Positions 21,500 to 30,985 of a DNA stretch of 64,000 bases are shown here, piece by piece. Location of the stretch: positions 20,336,001-20,400,000 of the forward strand of contig JBHGNT010000001.1 of assembly GCA_043228905.1 (NCBI GenBank), in the 5' to 3' direction. Numbering within the stretch: position 1 is the first letter of the stretch; each line of letters starts with the position of its first letter. A program made the translations under genes and the position numbers. Below the pieces are notes generated by a model. That model made no database searches. It was not told the origin of the DNA and worked only from the letters and a program-made list of their open reading frames with translations. The stretch comes from Azolla caroliniana (taxonomy: Eukaryota > Polypodiophyta).

Positions 21500-21531
21500 G
21501 TCCAGCCCAAATAGGAGCCGTTTGGTTGGAC
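21487..21531 (+). promoter_or_regulatory. Putative -1 ribosomal frameshift signal of B
   Basis: GTTAAAC (21487-21493), then GACTAA spacer with the gag stop, then GTCCAGCC(C)AAA (21500-21511) pairing with TTTGGTTGGAC (21521-21531), with one bulged C. Compared with A, stem position 5 is A-U instead of G-U and position 6 is G-U instead of G-C, so pairing is kept while the sequence changes. The -1 frame is open from 21472 to the end of pol. Confidence 0.78.
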
Positions 21532-24500
21532 AGCCCTAGATCTGTGCAGCCCATTAGTGGTTCCATTCCCTCTAAGCAAGTTAGTGATGTGTTCGTAGCC
21601 CAAGTAATAGTTAGTACTAAAAGTACCCCTCCAGTACATGTCCTAGCACTCCTAGATTCCGGAGCTAACTCTTGCTTTATGGATAAGAAATTTGCTCAAG
21701 CTTATAAGATATCCCTAAGAAAACTCCAGTGTCCAACCTCTGTAGTAGTCATTGATGGACGTCCCATTGCTTCCGGAAATATCATAGAAGAGTCAGAGCC
21801 CATTAATATTGTCCTAGATAACTTAGCATGTGTAGTATCATTTAATATTATTAGTATCCCAGAACATCCCATAGTTTTAGGATTACCGTGGTTCGGGTTC
21901 CATAACCCAGACATAGATTGGAGAACAAGAGAAATCCGGTGTCGACAAATCCAAGGGTCAACTCAGAAGATGGCAACCATTTCGCTATGTCAGTTGCGTA
22001 AAGAAGGGCGCAAGGAAGAAATGTTCCTCTTTGCAATATCAGTAAACCCCTCCAGCACCACTAAAGAAGAATCCACCGTTCAACTTCCCGAGAAGTATCG
22101 TCATTACATCGATGTGTTCGATAAAGTACAAGACAACACACTTCCTCATCATTGACCGTACGATTGCCCCATCGATTTACAACCGGGAAAAGAGCCGCCA
22201 TGGGGACCGATCTACAATTTGTCACCAACCGAGCTGGAAGTCCTTCGGGCCTATATAGAGGAGAATTTGGAAAATGGTTTCATTCGGCACTTGAAATCTC
22301 CAACTGGCGCGCCCATTTTCTTCGTCAAGAAAAAGGATGGATCGCTTCGTCTCGTTGTAGATTATCGTGGCCTGAATAAGGTTACAATCAGGAATAGGTA
22401 TGCTCTTCCCCTTATCTCAAGTCTTTTAGAACGGATCAATGGTGCCAGGTTCTTCACGAAGATCGACTTACGGGGAGCATATAACCTCGTATGGATCCGA
22501 CCAAGAGACGAATGGAAGACCGCGTTTCGCACCAGATATGGGCACTTCGAGTATACGGTCATGCCGTTCGGCCTCACTAATGCGCCGACAGTCTTTCAGC
22601 ACATGGCTAATGATATATTCCGAGATCTATTGGATGATTGTTTGATCATCTATTTGGATGATCTACTGGTTTATTCAAAGACCCAAGAAGAACATGATTC
22701 TCATGTACTATTAGTACTAAAACGACTTCGAGAACATGGTCTATATGCAAAGCTGGAAAAATGTAGTTTCGGGTGCAACCAAGTGGAATTTCTCGGGTAC
22801 ATCATTTTGTCAGAAGCCATCTCCATGGACCCAGCTAAGGTCAAAACGGTGGTAGAATGGCAGACTCCGCGTTCGGTGCGGGATGTGCATTGCTTCCTAG
22901 GCTTTGCCAATTTTTACCGGAAGTTCATACAAGATTACTCAAAAATCGTTCTACCTCTCACACAACTTACCAGGAAGGGACAACCGTTCATCTGGTCTGA
23001 AGAAACGGACATGGCTTTCGAGAGTCTTAAAAAGGCATTTACATCAGCTCCAATTCTAGCTCATGTTGATCCGGAAAAACCATTCATTATCGAAGCTGAC
23101 GCATCGGATTTTGCATTGGGGAGCATTCTGTCACAACAGGGGAATGATGAGAAGCTACATCCTGTGGCTTTTCACTCACGCAAGTTTGACGCCGCTGAAA
23201 TCAACTACGAAATTCATGATAAGGAGCTATTGGCAATAGTGGATTCTTTTATGCAATGGAGGCATTTTCTAGAGGGATCCTCTCATCCGGTCACTGTATT
23301 TAGTGACCACAAAAACCTTGCCTACTTTTAGGATGCTCGTGTGTTGAATCGACGTCAAGCTCGGTGGGCCCACTTCCTCACGCGTTTCGACTTCAAAATT
23401 ACATATCATCCAGGGAAGCACCAAGGGAAGGCAGATGCATTATCACGGCGTTCGTATCTAGCACCCCGTCCCGGCGAGCCAACTTTCGATAACAAAAAAC
23501 AAGTCATCTTGGGACCGGCACGACTACAAGCAACACAGATCTTTGACATGCCCATGGATTCCCGCGTTATCGATACCATACGCGAAGACTTGAAGACAGA
23601 TGCGTTCTCCCAAGCTATACTAGAACAAATTGATCCCTCTCGAGCGTCGTGTTCACAGTCGCAACCACCAGGTACGGACTATCGGCAATTCAAATACCAT
23701 GATGGATTACTCTTCTTTAAAGAACTTTTGTATGTTCCTAATGGTTCTGGTCGCCTTCAAGTAGTACAAAACTGTCATGACACATATACAGTTGGGCATT
23801 TTGGTAGTACTAAAACATTACATTTAGTACAATGATCATTCTGGTGGCCCTGTATGCGACAATTTGTCGAGGATTTTGTTCGGACTTGTGATACATGCTG
23901 CAGAGCGAAAATGCCAAGGCATCATCCATATGGTTTATTAGAACCATTACCAATTCCAAGCAAGCCGTGGCAATCTATTGCTCTAGACTTCATCACAGAT
24001 CTTCTAGTCTCTAAGGGGTTCAATGCGATTCTAACGGTGGTCGATCGATACACGAAGATGGCTCATTTCTTGCCATGTACTAAGGAGATCTCCAGTGAAG
24101 ACACTGCCGAAATTGTCATGAGTGAAGTATGTCGGCATCATGGACTTCCCGATAGTATCATCAGCGACCGTGGACCCCAATTCGTGTCAAAATTCTGGAA
24201 GCACCTTTTTAACATGCTCAAGGTCACTTGTAACCTCTCCTCCGGCTACCACCCCCAAACCGATGGCCAAGCCGAATGAACCAATCAAACGCTGGAGCAG
24301 TATCTGCGGTGCTTTCTTAGCTATCATCAGGATGACTGGGCAGATATCCTCCACTTCGCCGAATTTGCCTATAACAACTCTATCTACGCATCCACTAAAG
24401 TTACGCCATTTTATGCTTATACGGGATGTCACCCCCGGTGGTGTGTACTTGAAACCCCAGAGGTGTCCACAAATCCTTGCGCAGAAGATCGTTTGGAGAG

Positions 24501-25083
24501 GTTACGCAAGATACAAGCGGATATATCTACTCACCTCCAACAAGCTCAACAAACACACAAGGTTTATGCGGATCATCATCGACTCCCATCTAGTTTTAAC
24601 ATTGGAGATCGGGTATGGCTACTCCGACGACACATCAAGACCACTCGCCCATGCGAGAAGTTGGATTATCGACGATTAGGTCCTTTCCATATTATAGGAA
24701 AGATTAATGATGTCGCTTTTCATCTTGATCTACCTCCACAACTTCGGATACATCCGGTGTTTCATAGTTCTCTCCTCGAACCCTATCAAGAGAGCACCAT
24801 CCCAGGACGTATTACACAGCCTCCACCCCCGATCGAGCTTGAAGATGAACCTGAGTACGAGGTTGCCGCCATCCTTGATTCCAAGCTTGTTCGCAACAAG
24901 CTCTACTATCTAGTCGATTGGCTAGGATATAGTCCCAGCGAGCGTACTTGGGAACCGATAGAGAATGTCACCAATGCTCGTACTCTTCTTGAAGACTTCC
25001 ATCGTCAATATCCAGACAAACCGGGTCCTCAATCCAAAACGACTCGTTACACTCGTCGTTTTAAAGGGGGGATAGTGTCATGA
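21494..25083 (+). pseudogene. Pol of chromovirus B: protease, RT, RNase H, integrase, chromodomain
   Basis: One continuous -1 frame of about 1200 codons with four nonsense codons: TGA 22153, TAG 23329, TGA 23833, TGA 24277; each is CGA or CAG in A, or the expected Arg/Gln codon. Protease ALLDSGANSCFMD near 21650. RT LRLVVDYRGLNKVTIRNRYA and YLDD (22651-22662). RNase H FIIEADASDFALGS to [10 protein letters not shown]. Integrase zinc finger CDTCCRAK, core LDFITDL, ISDRGPQF, TDGQAE (DDE complete). Chromodomain EYEVAAILDSKLVRNKLYYL through WLGYSPSERTWEP near 24850-24970, likely directing integration to marked chromatin. The TGA (25081-25083) lies inside the 3' LTR. Confidence 0.92.
25061..25075 (+). 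other. Polypurine tract of B
   Basis: TTAAAGGGGGGATAG immediately before the 3' LTR. The tract is coding (Lys-Gly-Gly-Ile) as well as a priming site. A has GAAGAAGGGGGATAG at 27254-27268. Confidence 0.85.
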
Positions 25084-25494
25084 TATGGCAAGACTCGAAC
25101 CCATGACCTTATGCTACATGGGTCGAGCTCTTGACCATTAGACTATACGTTGTAATACGTAGAATATTATTTTCATTTATGTTTTATTATAGAAAATTGA
25201 TGTATATTCCAGATTTCTCTGGAACATTCTAGAAACTTCGGGAGTATTCCTTAGAACACTATAAAAGGAGGCACAAGGCATTATTTCAAACCAAATCGGT
25301 TCAACGCCAGTCTTAAGCCTCCTAGCTACTGTACATTTTCTTCACATAATATATATCTTTCTTATCATCACTCTCTCTCTCTCCCTCCCTCTCTCTCACT
25401 CACTCTTTCCTTCTCTCGAGAGTTCTTCACCTCTCTTAGTACTAATATTTCTTTTAGTACTAATTCCTTCTCTGTCTTAGTACTGTTCCTGACA
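25076..25494 (+). repeat. 3' LTR of chromovirus B
   Basis: Copy of 19835-20273, 20 bp shorter in the CT-rich leader. Heat-shock element 25222-25234, TATA 25259-25268, primer complement 25293-25304, antisense A-box 25135-25145 and B-box 25091-25101. Confidence 0.95.
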
Positions 25495-27276
25495 CTGACT
25501 TATTTCCAAAATGCTCGAGTCTTGAGTCGGCGACAAGCCCGGTGGGCGCAATTTTTGACTCACTTCGATTTTATCATCATATATCGCCCTGGGATGCAGC
25601 AAGGCAAAGCAGATGCTCTTTCTCGGCGCTCTTATATGGCAGTTCGTCCAGGGGAACCTGCATTTGAGCATAAAAAACAAATCCTTTTGGGTCCTAATCG
25701 ATTACGATTAATGGTAGTTAACGCCATAACAACTCTTGAAAATTCCACTATTCTTGATTCCATTCGAGATCATATGGCCACTAATGATTTCGCCAAGGAT
25801 GTTTTGGATCATATTGTCCCGGATTGTGCTTCTTGCTCACGGTCGAAAAATCCTCGTAATGACTATTGTCAGTTCTATTGGCATGGTGGTTTTCTATTTA
25901 GACAAAATTTATTGTATGTTCCTGATGGTCCCCCACGGCTACAAGTTTTGCAATATTGCCATGACTCACCAATGGCTGGTCATTTTGGAGTTCACAAGAC
26001 TCTAGAATTAATTTCTCGACGCTATTGGTGGCCTCGCCTTCCTCATTTTGTTGAGGATTATGTTCGGAGTTGTGATATATGTTGTCGATCAAAGAATCCT
26101 CGTCACCGACCCTATGGCTTACTACAACCACTTCCCATTCCGTAAACTCCTTGGAAGTCTATATCCTTGGACTTCATTACTGATCTCCCAGTTTCAAAAG
26201 GTTTTGATGCAATTCTCACAGTGGTTGATCGATTTACCAAAATGGCACATTTCTTGCCATGTACAAAGTCGATTACTAGTCAAGAGGCGGCTGATCTCGT
26301 TATGCGGGAGGTATTTAAGCATCATGGTCTGCCGGATGATATTATTAGTGATCGTGGTCCACAATTCATCTCAAAGTTTTGGAAGCACATGTTCAAACTT
26401 CTTCACATTTCAGTTAAGCTTTCTTCGGGCTATCATCCTGAAACAAATGGCCAAACAGAGCGTACCAACCAGACATTGGAACAATATCTTCATTGTTTCA
26501 TCAACTATCAACAAGATGATTGGGTTGCTTTTTTGCACTTGGCGGAATTCGCTTACAACAACTCAGCCCATTCTTCTACAGGATATTCCCCATTTTTCGC
26601 AAATATGGGCTGTCATCCTCGGTGGACGATGAATGCGCATCCAAAAGTTCCTACCAACCCTGGTGCCGAGGATCGTCTTAGTCGCCTCCAAGAAATTCAA
26701 GCTAACATTCTCCACAATTTGCACGATGCTCAATTTACACACAAGAGGCTTGCCGATCGTCATCGTCTAGACTCCTCAAAAAAGTTCCGCATTGGGGATT
26801 ATGTATGGCTTCTCCAACACAACATCAAGACCACTCGACCTTGTAGTAAATTGGATTACCAACGTTTTGGCCCTTACATGATCACTGGTAAGATAAGTGA
26901 TGTTGCATTTCGTCTTGACCTCCCTCCGCACATGCATCTTCATCCGGTGTTTCATGTATCCCTTTCGGAACCTTATACTACAAGTTCAATTCCGGGCCGA
27001 CTTACGACACCCCCACCACCTGTCGAGTTCTTGGACGGGCCTGAATTTGAAGTTGCTGCCGTTCTCGATTCTAAAATCGTGCGCAACAAGCTGTATTACT
27101 TAGTCGATTGGCTAGGTTATACCCCCAATGATCGAACTTGGGAACCTGCCGCAAATCTTTCCAATGCTCCAGAACTCGTCAATGCATTTCATCGCCAATA
27201 TCCTTGTAAACCATGTCCTAATACAAACCCTACGACCCGTGAGACATGTCGTCGAAGAAGGGGGATAGTGTCATGA
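25495..27276 (+). pseudogene. Pol of chromovirus A, second part: RNase H end, integrase, chromodomain
   Basis: Resumes at TYFQNARVLSRRQARWAQF, then [10 protein letters not shown], integrase zinc finger with GHFGVHKTLELI and CDICCRSK, core LDFITDLPVSK, ISDRGPQF and TNGQTERTNQ (DDE complete), DYVWLLQHNIKTTRP, HLHPVFHVSL, and chromodomain FEVAAVLDSKIVRNKLYYLV with WLGYTPNDRTWEP near 27050-27160. One stop, TAA at 26143. The frame ends GIVS with TGA (27274-27276) inside the 3' LTR, as in B. Better preserved than the first part. Confidence 0.92.
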
Positions 27277-27736
27277 TAACACTCACATCATGCATCAAAA
27301 GGATGATGAAACTCACATTATGACTCGAAAGGATTTGAACCCACGACCTTGTTGTACACATGTCAAATCCTTAACCATTCTATTAATATTCTTATATGTA
27401 TAGTCTCTAGAATATGAAATCTAATATCATAGGAATATTCTATATTACTCTACATTCTAGAATGACCTAGAATATTCTAGAGTGTTCTATACCACTAGAA
27501 CCTTCTAGAATACTCTAGAGATCTTCTAGATTACTCTACATTCTAGGATAACCTAGAATATTCTAGAGTGTTCTCTATTACTTATAAATAGGGATCTACC
27601 ACCCATCCCAAACCTAAATTGGTTCAACGCCATTTTGTAGCCTACTCTTTGTAATCCATTTTACGCTTCAATACAATAATTCTCTTCAATTATCTCTCTA
27701 TCTCTTTTTCTCTCTTTCTCTCTCTCAGTCTTGACA
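27269..27736 (+). repeat. 3' LTR of chromovirus A (complete)
   Basis: TGTCATGATAACACTC to CAGTCTTGACA, 468 bp. Antisense B-box 27331-27341 and A-box 27375-27385. It keeps the 85 bp missing from the 5' LTR. Confidence 0.95.
27470..27627 (+). promoter_or_regulatory. A 3' LTR promoter: heat-shock elements, TATA, self-primer complement
   Basis: GAATATTCTAGAGTGTTC at 27470-27487 and 27556-27573, perfect GAACCTTCTAGAA at 27498-27510, TTATAAATA at 27582-27590, AAATTGGTTCAA at 27616-27627 (33 nt after TATAAA). Same layout as B. Confidence 0.75.
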
Positions 27737-27741
27737 CATTC

Positions 27742-30503
27742 CAGGCTCCGTTCTATTACCGGTGTCGCTTTCCCCGGTCTCGACTGGTCGGTTCGCTGCT
27801 ACTTCTTCCTCTGCTTCGAAGTTAACCTACAACAACTCTTCTTCACTCCTGGCGTTGGCCTGCAACTGCTCCTCCCGATTCATCTAGACCGGTTGTTCAT
27901 CTTCGGTTGCTTCCTGTCGGGGTGGTTTGGTGTTGGTTGGTTGTGTCCCAGCCGGTCTCTCTTCATCACTTATTGTGATGGGCGTTGTTTTACCCTCGGC
28001 TTCCTGTTGTCGACGTTGCTCGTACTTCTCTAACTCCATCTGCGTTTCGGGCTGCCCGTCGTCCAGTCTTTCCACCAACCCCCGGATCTCCTTTAGATGT
28101 TCTTCTGCCAAAGCGAAGAAATCCTCCGACGATTCTTCCTGAATGGTGACTATGCTTTCTTCATCCATTTTATAAAATTTGTCACCTCTCTTCCGCCGGT
28201 TCTCAGCATCAGCTCGGAGTGTCTGCAACTCTGCTGCCTGTTGTGCCCACTCCTTCCATACCTTCTCAGCACTTTCATTGATACTCGTCTGAGCTCGGTC
28301 CTTCCATGCCGACATGATGAGCCGGATAGGGTCCACTCCTACTTGAGCCCGTGCATTCGCCTCTTCCTTTTCCTTCCTCAATCGTATTATATTTGCCGCC
28401 GCCGCCTGGGCTTGGCTTTCATACTCCGCTGCCTTCCGTTCATATGTACTCTGAAGTTTGTTCAACGTATAAGTAGCCTGTTCCTTTTCTTCGTTCCAGT
28501 TCTTGGCCAGCTCCAGCTTTTCCCGCCTCAACGCTTCCAATTCCTTCCTTCGCGTCGTTGCTTCGGTTATCTCTGCCGACAATGCTTCCTTTTTGGCACT
28601 CACTTCAGTCTCCTTCAGCTGCTCTTTAAGCTTTTCTATCTGCCGGTCGTACTCCGCTCCCCGTTTCTTGTTGTCCGACTCTGCCTGCTTGTGGTCCCGA
28701 TACAGCCTGTCGAAATCCTCTGTTTTCTGCTTCAGTCGTCGGGTCACCTGAGCCCGTAACCGGTTGCCCCGGTCCTTCTATTGCCGGAGTTCTTCCTGTA
28801 GACATTCAATTTCTATCTCGGCATGTCGACACAGTCTATCCTTTTCCTTTTGTAGCTTGTCCTTCTCCTCTCTCAGTCGGTCGTTATTGGCCTGGACTTT
28901 CCGGAGGCCCTCTTCCATCCTCCGTCTGTCCTCTTCCACCAATTTCCGCTGCTCTCGTTCTTTTTCTCTCAACGCCTCCTAAGCCCTTAACTCCTCTCTC
29001 AAGGTTGCTATGACTTTTTCGGACTCAGGGCCGGTTTGCAAGGCCTCTCCTTCCACCGATTCCGGTTGCTTTCTTGTTGTCCCGACTGGCTCGGTGACAA
29101 CCTGTGCTTGTTGGCTCGTTGTGTCTGCTTCCGCCACCCTTTCATTTGCCTGTATCAGCTCCCCCTGCAACTCCTGAATCTGTGTTCGGAGCGAGACCAA
29201 TTCTTGGGTTGTTGTTCACGTAAGGTGTTCCCTACGCATTTCCTCCTCATCCATTTGGTCTGCTACCCCCGACACTTGTTCTGAGAGCCACCTCAGCCAC
29301 TGTTGCATGGTAGTTCTTTCCAGTCCATCATCTGGGGTGCTTTGCACGCTTCTGCTCCTTGGTCCAGGCTGTTGCTCTTGTCCACCCTCCGGATGTGTTG
29401 CGGTCTTCTCTGGTTCCGACACCCGTTCATTTCCCAAGTCCGGGAATGACGGTTCTCTACCGAAATCTGGCAAAACCTGTTCTGGTGCTACCTCCTTTGG
29501 TGCGGCCCTGGCTTCTTCTTGTTTCCCTTCCGCCTCGGTTACTGGAGTCGGTCCCTTCGCCCGTCGCTGAGTGCCGCCAACTAGTGGAGCTGGTCCTTTT
29601 GCCCGTTTCTCCCGACCCTGTCTCGGTGGGAGTCTCTCCAGTGGTTCGGCTGAGTCCTCCAGCTCAGCTTCCTCCTTCGATGCGGTTCCCAGACGGATCT
29701 TTTGTACAAAGTCCTCTGGTTCAGGTTCCAGCCGGTGCGTTCCGGCCGTCGCACCGGCCGTCGCACCGGCTCTTCTTCGGCCGGTTCTTGTGCGCAGGTG
29801 GTCTTCTTTGTCGCTTTTTCCTTCCCCTTCCCCGCCGGTTTTGCCTATGCCGCCACCTGTTCCGGTTGTTGTCGGGATGGCCCTTCTTCCGGTTGTTCTT
29901 CTCCTTCCTAGGTCCATCCCGGAGTGTGTTTTTCCAGGAGTTGTCGGCGTTTTGTTGTCTTCTTAGGAGTGGTCTCCTGCCGACCTCGCTTCTTCTGTCT
30001 GATGGGGAGAACCGGTGGGAACAACACAGTCAGCCACTGCGCTATACCGGCCCATGACTTCTTCCCATCCACCAGGTTCTCGATTGCGTCCTTCAATCCT
30101 TCGGTTATGAAGTGGAGCAAGTCCACTCGCAGCCCTTCATACGCTGCAATCACGAACCCTGTCTGGTACTTTGGTATGGCCAGGGGGCGAGGGTGTACAA
30201 ACCCGTGCTCCACTTCATAACCGAACAACAGGTTCTGTCCGCCTTGCGTTCGGTACGCCTTGCTGCCTAACGAGTATTCTCCGAAGTATTCAAACAAGAT
30301 CTGATTGGAGGGGTTCTCGATAGATCAGAGTCCTCCGGCTTGTAGTCCTGTGAGCACCTACACCGCGCCTTCCGTGACCTCCGACAAATCGATTGTTGTT
30401 GCCGCCTACTCCGGTTCTGCGTGTGGTGGAGCGTCGGTGATTTGCAGCAATCCTTCCAAACCGTTTTCTGTCATCCATTGCAGTGCTTCCTCTGACAGCG
30501 CCA
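27742..30503 (-). pseudogene. ORF3 of gypsy D: post-integrase coiled-coil protein
   Basis: ATG at 30503 (minus): MALSEEALQWMTENG. About 920 codons here plus about 50 beyond A. N-terminal globular part with FEYFGEYSLGSKAYRT, GFVIAAYEGLRVD and LVDGKKSWAGIAQWL; a Lys/Arg-rich stretch KKRGRQETTPKKTTKRR; a Pro/Glu/Gly-rich linker (29220-29900); a long coiled coil (28000-29150) rich in Glu, Lys, Arg, Gln; a C-terminal block KFYKMDEESIVTI; acidic end. Stops interrupt it (for example 30424, 30340, 27882). Homologous to G ORF3. Not recognised as a known family; could be a structural or DNA-bridging accessory protein, but that is a guess. Confidence 0.72.
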
Positions 30504-30985
30504 TGGGTCCTGCTTCTTCCTCTAGGGTTTGCTGCTCGGTGTGGGAGATACGCGCTGAGTGTGTGGGTGCTCTTCTGTGCCTTGCGCCTGTATGACTGAA
30601 AATTCGTAAAACGTGAATCCCTCACATGCCTTTGCATTTTGTAGGTGCATTTTTCTCGAGCCGTCCTTCCATGATTCCCACGCATGCATCTATCCTGCCA
30701 TACTTAGCAAGTCCTTTCTTGATTCCCGCGCATGCATATCTCCTCGTACTTCGGTTCCTGCGCTTTAAATAGTAAGTCCTTGCCCACGCTCTGTGCGTTA
30801 AATAGCAAGTCCCCCACGTCTCTCCATTTATTAAATGGCGCCTTTTCATTTTGTAATTGGCGGCACTTCCTTTATTAATGGCTGGTGCTCCCACCTCTTC
30901 CATTCTCCTTCATCATTATTACCTGTTTATTCTTATTCATTTATGTTTTCATTTTTCTTGTTTTCTTTTTCCAAAGTCTGTCACG
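30504..30985 (-). other. Spacer between pol and ORF3 in D
   Basis: No convincing coding sequence. Minus-strand purine-rich run GGAAAAAGAAAACAAGAAAA (30953-30975) right after pol, and near-repeats of TTGCTATTTAACGC / TTACTATTTAAAGC around 30767-30812 (two short direct copies). It may hold a second promoter for ORF3. Confidence 0.5.

Larger units (their letters stand above)
19835..25494 (+). mobile_element. Chromovirus B (Tcn1/sushi-like), innermost full-length element
   Basis: LTRs 19835-20273 and 25076-25494, about 2 percent different outside the CT run by hand count; target duplication CTGAC (19830-19834, 25495-25499). Removing B and one CTGAC restores A as ...NDHKNL-TYFQNARVL. All parts are present: self-primer site, gag, -1 frameshift signal, protease, RT, RNase H, integrase, chromodomain, polypurine tract. 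Six nonsense codons and no frameshift, apart from the programmed one. About 5.66 kb. The most intact element in the window. Confidence 0.95.
16605..27736 (+). mobile_element. Chromovirus A (Tcn1/sushi-like), interrupted by B
   Basis: LTRs 16605-16987 and 27269-27736, target duplication CATTC (16600-16604 and 27737-27741). Gag, -1 frameshift site, protease, RT, RNase H (split by B), integrase, chromodomain, polypurine tract. LTRs differ at only about 6 aligned sites by hand count but the 5' LTR has lost 85 bp. Without B it is about 5.5 kb. Gag, PR and RT signatures (FDGTRS, DSGANSCFMD, VIDGRPIAS, HRPYDCPIDLQPGKEPP) point to the Tf1/sushi/Tcn1 group. Confidence 0.92.

Noticed and set aside
28097-28759. 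Plus-strand ORF of 220 codons (and those at 29359-30057 and 29571-29966)
   Set aside because: Antisense shadows of the minus-strand ORF3 coiled coil and linker of D; Cys/Leu/Phe-rich composition is the mirror of Lys/Glu codons.
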